Positions 1 to 7,446 are shown, numbered from the stretch's first letter. The stretch: 64,000 nt of DNA from Photobacterium iliopiscarium (GCF_003026395.1 NZ_PYOO01000005.1:271459-335458); one strand, 5' to 3'. The notes: generated by a model not told the origin, from the letters alone. A program made the numbers and translations.

Positions 1-152
1 TCTTGCTTTAGCTGAGCAACCCAGCGACTCATTGCTGTATATCCGACACCAACAGCATTACATGCTTCTTGTATTGTGTAGCCTTTATTTAGGACTAAAT
101 TAGCAGCATCGTGCTTGAATGCGACTGAATAAGTTGTTCGAGCTTTTTTCAT
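1..152 (-). CDS. IS3-family transposase OrfA, N-terminal part (cut by window edge)
   Basis: The minus strand from the ATG at 152 encodes a peptide starting MKKARTTYSVAFKHDAANLV and continuing through a helix-turn-helix of the IS3/IS911 OrfA type (a 'GYTIQEACNAVGVG...MSRWVAQLK' stretch). OrfA binds the element's inverted repeats and, by programmed frameshifting with OrfB, gives the active transposase. Only about 50 residues are visible and the frame is open to the window edge. The gene lies just inside the IS end, where it should be. Whether the full element is intact cannot be judged here. Confidence 0.75.
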   Translation of the reverse strand, partial: MKKARTTYSVAFKHDAANLVLNKGYTIQEACNAVGVGYTAMSRWVAQLKQ

Positions 153-202
153 TATGTACACCATTTTGATATTAAAAGTATTTTATCCTATTTAGGTGTA
201 CA
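1..202 (-). mobile_element. IS3-family insertion sequence, end fragment
   Basis: This is the left end of an insertion sequence that continues beyond the window. It contains the start of an OrfA transposase reading on the minus strand. The terminal sequence on that strand begins TGTACACCTAAATAGGAT, with the TG...CA end typical of IS3-family elements, about 50 bases ahead of the OrfA start. The boundary at 202 is placed at the last base of this putative inverted repeat; the other end and the target duplication cannot be seen. The family assignment rests on the OrfA protein rather than on a matched named element. Confidence 0.7.
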
Positions 203-284
203 AGTTCATTAAGCCACAACAGTTTGCTCTGGCTTATCCAACACTTCGGATAGGTGTCAGCTGCACGACACATATCCTTATCTG

Positions 285-1277
285 TTATATTTTTATTTCT
301 TCGAAAGATAGAGCATACCTATCTTTACGTGCTACAGCCTTCTTAAGTATTAAGTCTTCACGAAAATTCGAATTATTCCGTATTAATTCAATACATTTTT
401 TTATTTTATAATCAGGCACATTGCACCCAAAATAAACACCTGTTATTACCATAGGATCAACTTTATAAAGATATAATGATTTGCTTGTATATCTTGTTGC
501 ACCATACAGACCTAATCTAATACCATCACCATTAACATCTTCATTTTCTCCAACATCAAAGTCAGATGGAATATTAATTTCACATTTTTCTTTCTTATCA
601 CCTTGAATTGTTAACTGACCATTACAGATTATTTCTAAATGATCACTGTAATCAGTAATCAATTTATCACAATACCTAAGGTTTAGTATGGAACGATGCT
701 CCTTCTCGTATATCCATTTATCCCCCTTGGTCAAAAAGAGTGATTTTATTAGTTTCTTATAGGGTACACTATATTTATCATCAGGAAGCGCATCACGCTC
801 CAATTCAAACATCGGCTGAGTATCTCTATAGACGACTCTGGTAGGTAATTCATGCATATTGCATACCGGGCTTTTCGCAAAACGCACAAACTTATCGTTC
901 TCTATAAAGTCTTTGTCATCTAGCCACGAATGATCATTTTCTATTTCAATAACAATACCTTGATGCTCATCAGCATAGTGAGACCACATTAAAAGATTTG
1001 AATAATCCTCTGTAAAAGATACTATGCCTTGCTCATTTAAATCTTCTGGAATCGTTTCTAGACAAGCCTGAATGTGATAATTATCTTCGTCTTCTGATTT
1101 TTCATAGCCGTCGGGAGCGAAAACGTTATCCTGATGCTTCATTACATTTACAATTTGCTCCATTGCCAAGGACGCTTCAAACGGATCGTTTAAACCTTCT
1201 ATTTGAGTTGCCCTTAACATTGGCTCAACAAAAAATTGCTCTCTTAGAGGCATATACTTATATAAATATTTATTCAC
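285..1277 (-). CDS. DUF2971 domain-containing protein
   Basis: A 330-residue protein beginning MNKYLYKYMPL, with features of the DUF2971 family: an N-terminal YKYMPLRE block, an L-NDPFEA motif near residue 30, and a central 'SFTEDYSNLLMWSHYADEHQGI' type block near residues 86-110. Members of this family are widespread in accessory regions of bacteria; no biochemical function is firmly established as far as I know. The gene has no signal peptide or membrane segment. It stands alone beside an IS end and ahead of a repeat-rich gene-free stretch, which suggests horizontal acquisition and perhaps a defence or phage-related role. That role is inference only. Confidence 0.75.
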   Translation of the reverse strand: MNKYLYKYMPLREQFFVEPMLRATQIEGLNDPFEASLAMEQIVNVMKHQDNVFAPDGYEKSEDEDNYHIQACLETIPEDLNEQGIVSFTEDYSNLLMWSHYADEHQGIVIEIENDHSWLDDKDFIENDKFVRFAKSPVCNMHELPTRVVYRDTQPMFELERDALPDDKYSVPYKKLIKSLFLTKGDKWIYEKEHRSILNLRYCDKLITDYSDHLEIICNGQLTIQGDKKEKCEINIPSDFDVGENEDVNGDGIRLGLYGATRYTSKSLYLYKVDPMVITGVYFGCNVPDYKIKKCIELIRNNSNFREDLILKKAVARKDRYALSFEEIKI

Positions 1278-1711
1278 TTTAATTTACTCAAAAAATACTT
1301 GGTTACTAACATGACTCAGCTAGATGCATCCACAAAGCAGATAGCTACTGTAAGGCTTCCATGACAGAAGGCCGTTCTGAATGAAGTATTCGGCCTTGCT
1401 TTTTATTAATTCTATATCACTCAGTTATTATACAAGCTCATAGTGACTACTTTATAATTTATATTCAATCAGTTATGAATATAATCCGCTGACTGAGTTT
1501 CTGTGATAATCAAGAAAAAAAATAACAACTTATTATATTAACAACTTGCCCGAATTTGTTCTTTGAACATACGCCCGTATTTATCTCGTAATAATATAAA
1601 AATCATTATAAATCAGATGCATTTTTAGTTATTAATCCCGATAGTAATCACAAAATAGGACACTTGCCATCTAGTTTCTGGGTTTTCGACAAGTAGTAGT
1701 CAGCAGAACAT
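1278..1711. other. Gene-free AT-rich stretch
   Basis: No credible coding region on either strand. It contains the upstream region of the DUF2971 gene and one terminator-like hairpin (1368-1404) pointing rightwards with no plus-strand gene ahead of it. This suggests the remains of a lost gene. The remainder is AT-rich and featureless to me. Confidence 0.6.
1368..1404 (+). terminator. Orphan rho-independent terminator
   Basis: AAGGCCG at 1368-1374 pairs with CGGCCTT at 1391-1397 and is followed by GCTTTTT. There is no plus-strand gene upstream, so it is either the remnant of a deleted gene or acts on readthrough. Confidence 0.5.
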
Positions 1712-1863
1712 AGGACAGCCATATCTTTATTTAAAAAACTCAACGCACGGCAAATAGATTCCCTATCGCCCTCGCGTGCATTAAAACAGTCGTGTCCCAT
1801 CTATGCCCGATTTGAAAAAATGACGGTCGTTGAACCATTAACACTTTTATGGCTGTCCTGTCT
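1712..1863 (+). repeat. Long copy A of the AGGACAGCCATA palindromic repeat
   Basis: About 152 bases beginning AGGACAGCCATATC and ending TTTTATGGCTGTCCTGTCT, so the ends form an inverted repeat of at least 12 bp. The internal ~110 bases are shared with the copy at 2115-2270, including a CCCTATCGCCCTC block and a CGTTGAACCATTAACAC block. There is no coding capacity. It is probably a small non-autonomous mobile or palindromic unit. The left end lacks the AGAC extension that copy B has. Confidence 0.85.
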
Positions 1864-2114
1864 TCGTTTGGGGAATAACAGAAATGAATTTATACGTAAC
1901 AGCAGAGAATAGCACTGGTTATTATCCGTCATCTCGGAAGCGAAGCATGAGCTATCCGTGATCTATTAATAGCGTGATCGAGCCTAAAAGATATCAATGA
2001 AATAGTAATTCTACGACACGCTAATGGTAATCGCCCTATCGCTCTCGCAGACATTCACTGTAGGGAATGATGATTGTAAGCTCAGATAATCGCGTTAATT
2101 ATTATCTGACACAA
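1864..2114. repeat. Spacer between long repeats, with a second dispersed repeat
   Basis: No gene. Near 1928 it contains CCGTCATCTCGGAAG followed by a GC-richer tract. The same 15 bases recur at about 63852 near the other end of the window, so this is likely part of a genome-wide dispersed repeat. Around 2030-2050 a CCCTATCGCTCTCGC stretch resembles the core of the flanking long repeats, perhaps a decayed third copy. Confidence 0.5.
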
Positions 2115-2270
2115 AGACAGGACAGCCATATCTTTATTTTAAAAACTCAACGCGCGGCAAGTAGATTCCCTATCGCCCTCACGGGCATTAAAACAATCGT
2201 GTCCCATCTATGCCCCATTTGAAAAAGTGGCGGTTGTTGAACCATTAACACTTTTATGGCTGTCCTGTCT
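2115..2270 (+). repeat. Long copy B of the palindromic repeat
   Basis: Full-length form of the element. It begins AGACAGGACAGCCATA and ends TATGGCTGTCCTGTCT, a perfect 16-bp terminal inverted repeat. Its interior matches copy A with a few base differences. Its right end abuts directly the broken ydgJ-type reading frame, which resumes mid-domain at about 2271. Confidence 0.88.
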
Positions 2271-3013
2271 TTCTTGCCGATGGTGAAGCATTAATTGCCC
2301 TTGCCGCAGAGAAAGACCGAATCTTGAGCGTATATCATAATCGCCGTTGGGATGGTGACTTCTTAACAATTAAAAAGATGATTGAAGAAAAACGTTGTGG
2401 TGAGTTAAAGCATTATGAATCTCATTTCGACCGTTTTCGACCAGAAGTTCGTCAACGTTGGCGTGAACATGCGACCAATGGCGGTGGGCTTTTGTTTGAT
2501 TTAGGCTCGCACCTTATCGATCAAGCGCTGGTATTATTTGGTGTTCCTGATGCGATTACCGCACAATGTGAAATCATGCGTGAAGGTTCAACAAATGTCG
2601 ATTACTTCAATATTGTTCTGCACTACCCTAATCATTTAGCGACCTTACATAGTGATTTGTTCAGTGCTGGTCCAAACAAACGTTTTACGCTAAAAGGCAC
2701 GCAAGGAAGCTATGAAAAGTACGGCTTAGATCCACAAGAAGCATGTTTAATTGCAGGCGTTTTGCCTAACAAACCACAATGGGCAAATGAAACATCGGAG
2801 CAATATGGTCGTTTTTATGATGCAGATGGCGTCGAAACCATTACAACTGAGCCTGGTTGCTATCAACAATATTTTCAAGAACTTGCATTAGCGATTAACA
2901 CCAATACAGCGCCACCCGTAACCGCAACAGACGCGTTATGGAATATCAAACTAATTGCACTCGCAATGGAAAGTAGCCGCCAAGGCAAGACGCTCACTAT
3001 AGATAAATGGTGA
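2271..3013 (+). pseudogene. ydgJ: Truncated YdgJ-type Gfo/Idh/MocA oxidoreductase
   Basis: The frame encodes only the C-terminal two thirds of an oxidoreductase close to E. coli YdgJ (about 346 residues): a 'RILSVYHNRRWDGDFLTIK' stretch, then 'ESHFDRFRP', 'LFDLGSHLIDQALVLFG' and 'GSYEKYGLDPQE'. The N-terminal Rossmann domain that binds NAD(P) is missing. The match begins exactly where the palindromic repeat ends, in mid-helix, so the 5' part was lost by insertion or recombination at the repeat. A TTG at 2324 could start a 229-residue product, but it would lack the cofactor site. I therefore treat it as a pseudogene. A full-length relative, not its duplicate, lies at 17422-18396. Confidence 0.8.
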
Positions 3014-3053
3014 TAGTGGTTAATTAAGACCGTCATTCTCTCTATCAAGCCAA

Positions 3054-3096
3054 AGACAGGACAGCCATATGTTTACATACTTTTATGGCTGTCCTT
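3054..3096 (+). repeat. Short copy C of the palindromic repeat, terminator-like
   Basis: A compact hairpin: AGGACAGCCATA at about 3058 pairs with TATGGCTGTCCT ending about 3094, followed by a run of T. It sits between the 3' ends of the truncated oxidoreductase and the hxs operon. It would serve as a rightward rho-independent terminator. Only the ends of the long element are present. Confidence 0.8.
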
Positions 3097-3137
3097 TTTA
3101 TTTTTTAGAAAATGATGTTATTAACTTAATTTATTTT

Positions 3138-3437
3138 TTAACATGTCACTCCTGGTGTACAAGAATAATGACTACTATGACTTCGATGGCTACTATGACT
3201 TCGATGGCTACTATGATAGGCACTTAAAATACCAGTATTATCTGGTGTAAGAGTTATAACTCTCTCAATCTCAATATTATTAGACTTAATTAACACCGCT
3301 GAACTATTATTAATATTCGACGCAATTACAGGAGTAGACATAGTTATTACAATTGCTGCAAGGATACCAGTCACAATTTTTTTTACTGATTTTGGAGCCA
3401 TAGTTTCTTTTAGCTTTTCAATAGAAGGTAACTTCAT
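3138..3437 (-). CDS. hxsA: HxsA: His-Xaa-Ser repeat peptide, substrate of the Hxs system
   Basis: A 99-residue precursor-like protein. Residues 1-18 are polar and charged, residues about 19-41 form a hydrophobic signal or membrane segment ending 'TPVIASN', and the C-terminus carries six consecutive His-Xaa-Ser triplets at residues 75-92 (HSS, HRS, HSS, HRS, HSS, HYS) followed by CTPGVTC. This is the hallmark of HxsA, proposed target of the two radical SAM enzymes HxsB and HxsC encoded immediately upstream. Its start overlaps the end of hxsC (ATGA-type), so it is the last gene of the operon. The repeat is encoded by an 18-bp direct repeat (3181-3216). The chemistry of the modification is not known to me. 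Confidence 0.9.
   Translation of the reverse strand: MKLPSIEKLKETMAPKSVKKIVTGILAAIVITMSTPVIASNINNSSAVLIKSNNIEIERVITLTPDNTGILSAYHSSHRSHSSHRSHSSHYSCTPGVTC
3171..3216 (-). repeat. 18-bp tandem repeat coding for His-Xaa-Ser units
   Basis: The unit CTTCGATGGCTACTATGA (plus strand) occurs at 3181-3198 and 3199-3216, with a partial unit at 3171-3180. Each unit encodes two His-Xaa-Ser triplets of HxsA. The near-identical DNA indicates recent slippage, so the number of triplets probably varies between strains. Confidence 0.9.
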
Positions 3438-4606
3438 ATTATATCCTTAATTAGATTTATATTTTCTGGTTTAGTAAGTCTAAACTTATCATTTGTAGAG
3501 GAAAATAAACCTGCACAGTCGTCTCTTTTAATACATTCATTACACTGTTTTAAATAATTAGTTTTATAATCACTAATACTTTGTTTTGAAAAATCCCAAA
3601 TATCTGAAGCTAAGACACAAAATGGAAGATTAAAAATAGATGTTGAAATGCCAGCGCTATTAAGGTCTATAACAGCATGTCTAAGCGTATCTTTATATTC
3701 GATGGGGTCAATCCATAAATCGTTATAATTCATCTTAGCAAATCCCATATTCTCCATCCCCATTAAAGCAACATGGTTAACAAATGGAAGGGTTCGCTTA
3801 ATAAATTGAATAATTAACTCAAGTTCTTTAATAGTATATTTATGCAATACAACACGAAGTTCTATATCTATTTTATTTCGTCTACATTCATAAATTCCGG
3901 CTATCGTCTGATTAAAAGCTCCTTTACTTTGCACTATAAAATCGTGGATCTCAGATGTAGCACCAAATATCGGAATACCAATAAACATATTAGATGAAAC
4001 GGCTGACATCGCTTTAGTGTAATCTTGATAAGCAAATATTCGCCCATTAGAAAGTAATTGAATTATAGTATTAGGAAATTTCTCATTAATCCTGATAATT
4101 ACATCGATTAAGTCTTTATTAATAACAGTTGGTTCACCACCTGTAATTCCTAATGTTTCGGGAGAATCCTCATTACGAATTAGATCAATAATATTAATTA
4201 AATACCCTTTTATTCCTAATGATATCGTAGGCTTTGGTGGTTGAGGGCACATAATACAATAGTTATTACATGCATCAGTAACAAATAAAGCATTATTATG
4301 TGATTTTGGATCAAATAAAATTCGTAATTTACCACCTTCACTTATATTAATAACTGAACCTTCACTTATTAATAATGAATCTTTTATAACAACAATATCT
4401 TTATTTACTTCAATATTTTCACTACTAATGACTAAATTACTTAAATTTAATAGTTCTTGGTCAATAACACCACCATGGTATAGATAAAATAAATTCTTAC
4501 CTTTACAAGTTTCTGTTAGCTTACTCACAGCTAATCCTATTTGTGCAGAAAAGGATTTCCTTTTTACTCCACCATAAGGAGTAAATGATATTTTAACCTT
4601 AGTCAT
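3434..4606 (-). CDS. hxsC: HxsC: radical SAM protein of the His-Xaa-Ser system
   Basis: A 390-residue radical SAM enzyme. The iron-sulfur motif CNNYCIMC (CxxxCxxC) lies near residues 113-120 and is followed by 'GITGGEPTV', the SAM-binding GGE motif. The N-terminal ~100 residues lack cysteines and are specific to this family. The C-terminus has a short Cys-rich stretch (CNECIKRDDC) that may hold an auxiliary cluster. Its start codon overlaps the stop codon of hxsB, and its end overlaps the start of hxsA, indicating translational coupling. Radical SAM enzymes cleave SAM to a 5'-deoxyadenosyl radical to modify peptides; the target here is presumably HxsA. Confidence 0.88.
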   Translation of the reverse strand: MTKVKISFTPYGGVKRKSFSAQIGLAVSKLTETCKGKNLFYLYHGGVIDQELLNLSNLVISSENIEVNKDIVVIKDSLLISEGSVINISEGGKLRILFDPKSHNNALFVTDACNNYCIMCPQPPKPTISLGIKGYLINIIDLIRNEDSPETLGITGGEPTVINKDLIDVIIRINEKFPNTIIQLLSNGRIFAYQDYTKAMSAVSSNMFIGIPIFGATSEIHDFIVQSKGAFNQTIAGIYECRRNKIDIELRVVLHKYTIKELELIIQFIKRTLPFVNHVALMGMENMGFAKMNYNDLWIDPIEYKDTLRHAVIDLNSAGISTSIFNLPFCVLASDIWDFSKQSISDYKTNYLKQCNECIKRDDCAGLFSSTNDKFRLTKPENINLIKDII

Positions 4607-6066
4607 TAATTAGTAATCCAAGAAGAAAGAACATTTTTAACCTTCTCATCACCGTTAATCCATAAATCGATGATATGTGCAATAATAGCTTTATTTTTAT
4701 TACAATATGTATCAGAAGGCCTATGACCAATTACATCACCTTGAGTTTGATGTCGCCTAACAGGTTCAGAACCACAAAATGGAGCATAAGAACAATCACT
4801 ACATGATGGTAATGATTCATTTGTACTTGCTGTTGCAATTAATTGCATTGGCTTAGAAAAAAACAACTCCTCATAACCATGATCTATAACATTACCTAAA
4901 CAAAAAGTATCATCACCAGTTTCTGCTAGCATTCTAGATTCATCACTTGGGTATACTTTTCCGTCGTAATTATATAATGTAACATTAAAACCAGTCCCCG
5001 TTGGACTTTGTAAATCAACAAAACCAATCGACCATGGAGTTAATAATTTTCTAAGTATCAAACCAGCAAAGCTTTCCTGAAAATAAACTCCTGATAAATT
5101 TACATCAATAATATAATCAAGGATTTCTTTATAGAAAGATATAAACTGTTCAGTTGTATAGCCTATTTTTTTTTGAGACTTCTCTGCAAATCCATATGGA
5201 TTCAACTCTCTAATAAATATAGTTGTCAATCCATTTTTAATATATTCATCAACAATCTCTTTAGGATATTTTAAAGATTCTCTAGTCGTTGTCATTAACG
5301 CAGATAAACAATTATTCCCAAGTATTTCTTTCGCTAATCTAAAACTTTTCATTACTTTAATATAACTATCACCACCTGAAGTATTTCGATTAAAATTATG
5401 TAGAAATTCAGGCCCATCTAAAGATGTTGATATCTGAATATTATGTTCTTTAAAAAATTCAAGTGTTTGTACCGTAATTCCAACCATATTGGTACAAATA
5501 ACAAAAGTTATACTTTTTCCAATTTTTTCATTTTTCTCATTAGTTAGAAGTACTGCTTTTTTGACTTTTTCAATAGCTAATAATGATTCTCCACCTTGAA
5601 ATTCCATCGTCACTGACGGTGAAGGCATCTGTAACATTATATCAATAGATTTAGATAACACTTCATTACTCATATCATACTTATTTGTACAAGAATTTTC
5701 TGACTTTCGACTTACTTGACAATAAATGCAACTATGATTACAGCGAAGTGTCATACAGAAAATATGAAGTTTACTAAAATCAAGAATAAATTCTTTTTTT
5801 GTTTTCAACTTAGAAGCAAGATTTTCTAAACCAAAAGATCCAGAATTACCAAGAATAAAATTATTTAGCTTTAACTCACGATAAAATATAGATGTAGTAT
5901 CTAATTTTTTATTAATAAGATCTTCTAAATTTTTTCTAGATATCACCATCCATTCACCAAAATCATTACTAATTAAATAATCACTCTTAAAATTAGAGAA
6001 CCTAAATGGCATGAGTTTATAATCATTGTTATCCTGAAAATTTTCTAAGCTAATGAATTTTTCCAT
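4606..6066 (-). CDS. hxsB: HxsB: radical SAM/SPASM maturase of the His-Xaa-Ser system
   Basis: A 486-residue radical SAM protein with the CNHSCIYC motif near residue 110 and 'EFQGGESL' (GGE-type SAM site) near residue 155. At the C-terminus it has a SPASM-type cysteine arrangement ('PSCSDCSYAPFCGSEP...' and a last Cys near 'DTYCNK') for auxiliary iron-sulfur clusters. This combination is typical of peptide-modifying maturases. An upstream in-frame start at 6090 exists, but the ATG at 6066 has a GGTGG sequence about 10 bases ahead and follows the upstream gene's stop directly, so it is preferred. It is paired with hxsC, as in all hxs loci I know of. Confidence 0.87.
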   Translation of the reverse strand: MEKFISLENFQDNNDYKLMPFRFSNFKSDYLISNDFGEWMVISRKNLEDLINKKLDTTSIFYRELKLNNFILGNSGSFGLENLASKLKTKKEFILDFSKLHIFCMTLRCNHSCIYCQVSRKSENSCTNKYDMSNEVLSKSIDIMLQMPSPSVTMEFQGGESLLAIEKVKKAVLLTNEKNEKIGKSITFVICTNMVGITVQTLEFFKEHNIQISTSLDGPEFLHNFNRNTSGGDSYIKVMKSFRLAKEILGNNCLSALMTTTRESLKYPKEIVDEYIKNGLTTIFIRELNPYGFAEKSQKKIGYTTEQFISFYKEILDYIIDVNLSGVYFQESFAGLILRKLLTPWSIGFVDLQSPTGTGFNVTLYNYDGKVYPSDESRMLAETGDDTFCLGNVIDHGYEELFFSKPMQLIATASTNESLPSCSDCSYAPFCGSEPVRRHQTQGDVIGHRPSDTYCNKNKAIIAHIIDLWINGDEKVKNVLSSWITN

Positions 6067-6067
6067 A

Positions 6068-6304
6068 TTACTGAACCACCTCAAGTTCAAGAAACTCTAC
6101 AGCTGTCAACTGAAGAGCATAATTCAAAAACGAACCTTCAATTTCATATTTTTCAGCATCAGTGTATTCATGATTAACAGCTATGGTTAAATAAGCATTT
6201 TTATTCTGTTTCTCAATATCTATAGTCGCATATTCTTTATAAGCAACTCTTGCTTTACCTAAAGCACTAATTGAATATATTGATAATGGGAGATTCACTT
6301 TCAT
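6068..6304 (-). CDS. Small HxsD-like protein of the Hxs operon
   Basis: A 78-residue protein lying between hxsD and hxsB in the same operon, ending one base before the hxsB start. It has a 'PLSIYSISALGKARVAYKEYATIDI' beginning and 'EGSFLNYALQLTAVEFLELE' end. These resemble in outline the S-x-Y-S, beta-strand and FLN-x-AL parts of HxsD proteins. Its pattern matches the larger neighbour at 6308-6724, so the two may be distant paralogues acting as a pair, perhaps in peptide recognition. The specific role is unknown. Assignment to the Hxs system rests mainly on operon position. Confidence 0.6.
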   Translation of the reverse strand: MKVNLPLSIYSISALGKARVAYKEYATIDIEKQNKNAYLTIAVNHEYTDAEKYEIEGSFLNYALQLTAVEFLELEVVQ

Positions 6305-6307
6305 AAA

Positions 6308-6724
6308 TTAGCCTTTGATTTTCATTATATTCTTTTTATCGCTTTTATATGATTGATCATATCTAGGAAGATCACTGTCTAATAATTTATTAGTAATTCC
6401 CTTAGCTGCCTCAGAAAATGCTTTTTGGATAATTACATCTCGTATTTTTCCTGTTTCTTCAATAACAATCTGACGAAGTTCCTGATCAGCTAAATTATTA
6501 ACTAGCTTACCGCATTCTTTATACAGTTCAGTTACATCAGTACAGCTTGGATCTTTCGCACTAATCTTAATAAGGAAATTATCATTATCTTCTGAAACTA
6601 ATACAAAAAGACGATCTGTACATTCATAAAGAACTTTTATAATTACATTTTTTCTATATGTTTTTTTAGAAACAGAAATTGTTGCTACTGCACCAAATTC
6701 ACTTATTAATATGTCATATTGCAT
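6308..6724 (-). CDS. hxsD: HxsD: His-Xaa-Ser system protein
   Basis: A 138-residue protein from an ATG at 6724 that is preceded by AAGGCG ten bases upstream. It carries the features I associate with HxsD: 'SVSKKTYRKNVIIKVLYECTDR', a DNFLIKI strand, and near the C-terminus 'NNLADQELRQIVIEETG', the LxNDxxLRE-like block that defines the family, followed by 'KIRDVIIQKAFSEAA'. A longer reading (218 residues, start 6964) is possible, but its first 80 codons run into the palindromic repeat at 6953-6995, so I reject that start. It is the first gene of the hxs operon. HxsD has no known enzymatic motif and may be a peptide-binding partner of the maturases. Confidence 0.78.
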   Translation of the reverse strand: MQYDILISEFGAVATISVSKKTYRKNVIIKVLYECTDRLFVLVSEDNDNFLIKISAKDPSCTDVTELYKECGKLVNNLADQELRQIVIEETGKIRDVIIQKAFSEAAKGITNKLLDSDLPRYDQSYKSDKKNIMKIKG

Positions 6725-7111
6725 TGGTAAATTACGCCTTTTAAAATACCTAAAATTAACAATACTCACCGATGGATATTGTGACTTATTGCATATGATG
6801 TGCCTTGCGAAGGTGTCAAACAACATAAAAGTAGAATAAATGTGAGCAATGACAATTTTAAATATCCTTACAGCGAGAACTAAAACAAACAATGTCCAAT
6901 TAATCATCATGATAGTGTAATTAACAACCATATCAACACTTTGTATAAAAAACAGGACTGCCATATGTTTAATACTTTTATGGCTGTCCTATTTTTCTCA
7001 GTGGAGAATAAGTATTAGATAGCAGCTATTGACGCTTTATATAAAGATACAAATTACGACATATGTAACAATGCACTACAATATGAGAAACAAACTAAAG
7101 GATAATTTAAA
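6725..7111. promoter_or_regulatory. Divergent upstream region of the hxs operon and the antitoxin gene
   Basis: About 390 bases with no gene I accept. It should contain the leftward promoter of hxsD and the rightward promoter of the ParD-like gene, separated by the hairpin at 6953-6995. I could not pick out a convincing -35/-10 pair. A long open frame on the minus strand here is a fortuitous extension of hxsD. Confidence 0.45.
6953..6995 (+). repeat. Short copy D of the palindromic repeat, terminator-like
   Basis: AGGACTGCCATA at about 6954 pairs with TATGGCTGTCCT ending at 6990, followed by ATTTTT. It has one base change from the family consensus in the left arm. It sits in the divergent region between hxsD and the antitoxin gene. 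Confidence 0.78.
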
Positions 7112-7333
7112 ATGGCAACAACAAGTATTAGACTAGATCAAGAATTAATAGCCAAAGCGACAATTAAAGCCAAAGCCCTTAGCCGAACAACATCAAAAAA
7201 AATAGAACATTGGGCAAAAGTTGGAGCGATAATGGAAGAGAATCCAGAATTATCTTATGAGTTTGTAAAACAAGCAATTATGGCTAAAGCTGAAAAAGAG
7301 ATAGGTCAATTAGAGAGTTATCAATTTGACTAA
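7112..7333 (+). CDS. ParD-like type II antitoxin
   Basis: A 73-residue protein starting MATTSIRLDQELIAKA, with 'TTSKKIEHWAKVGAIMEENPELSYEFVK'. This matches the ParD-like antitoxin family (IRLD start, KQIEHWA block). Such proteins bind DNA through an N-terminal ribbon-helix-helix type fold and neutralise a RelE/ParE-type ribonuclease or gyrase poison encoded next door. A recognisable AAAGGA lies about 12 bases before the start. The partner gene starts in overlap at 7326 but is broken, so this is an orphaned antitoxin. Confidence 0.78.
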   Translation: MATTSIRLDQELIAKATIKAKALSRTTSKKIEHWAKVGAIMEENPELSYEFVKQAIMAKAEKEIGQLESYQFD

Positions 7334-7418
7334 TATAACTCAAGTTTTACAGACTCCCACCGTTAAAAAAGCGATACAGAAACCACAGACAGCAAGTACA
7401 GGACAGCCAGATATTTAA
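7326..7418 (+). pseudogene. RelE/ParE-type toxin remnant, truncated at the palindromic repeat
   Basis: A TTG start at 7326 overlaps the antitoxin stop and opens a frame reading LTNITQVLQTPTVKKAIQKP, which resembles the N-terminus of RelE/ParE toxins that partner ParD-like antitoxins ('VLQTPxFKKAVKKL'). After about 22 codons the frame enters the palindromic repeat at 7399 and stops at 7418. All of the catalytic region is absent. The 8-base overlap with the antitoxin is the normal arrangement for such pairs. The identification rests on a short stretch plus context. Confidence 0.55.
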
Positions 7419-7446
7419 TTTAATATTTTTATGGCTGTCCTGTCTT
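7399..7446 (+). repeat. Short copy E of the palindromic repeat
   Basis: ACAGGACAGCCAGATATT at the left and TTTTTATGGCTGTCCTGTCT at the right form a hairpin. It interrupts the toxin frame of the ParD-like operon. Confidence 0.8.

Noticed and set aside
203..284. attC-like or riboswitch-like structure downstream of the DUF2971 gene (GGATA-GTGTC hairpin)
   Set aside because: There is a hairpin, but it lacks conserved core sequences and a T run, so I could not assign a class.
3171..3216. CRISPR-like short direct repeats
   Set aside because: The units are adjacent without spacers and lie in frame inside hxsA, where they encode His-Xaa-Ser triplets.
6725..6964. An 80-codon N-terminal extension of hxsD starting in the palindromic repeat
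   Set aside because: The extension reads through the hairpin at 6953-6995 and a presumptive promoter region; the ATG at 6724 has a ribosome site and fits the family length.
1712..7446. Integron attC sites separating gene cassettes
   Set aside because: The repeats are same-oriented hairpins, but I could not find GTTRRRY core sites, the genes run in both directions, and the hxs operon is too large for a cassette.
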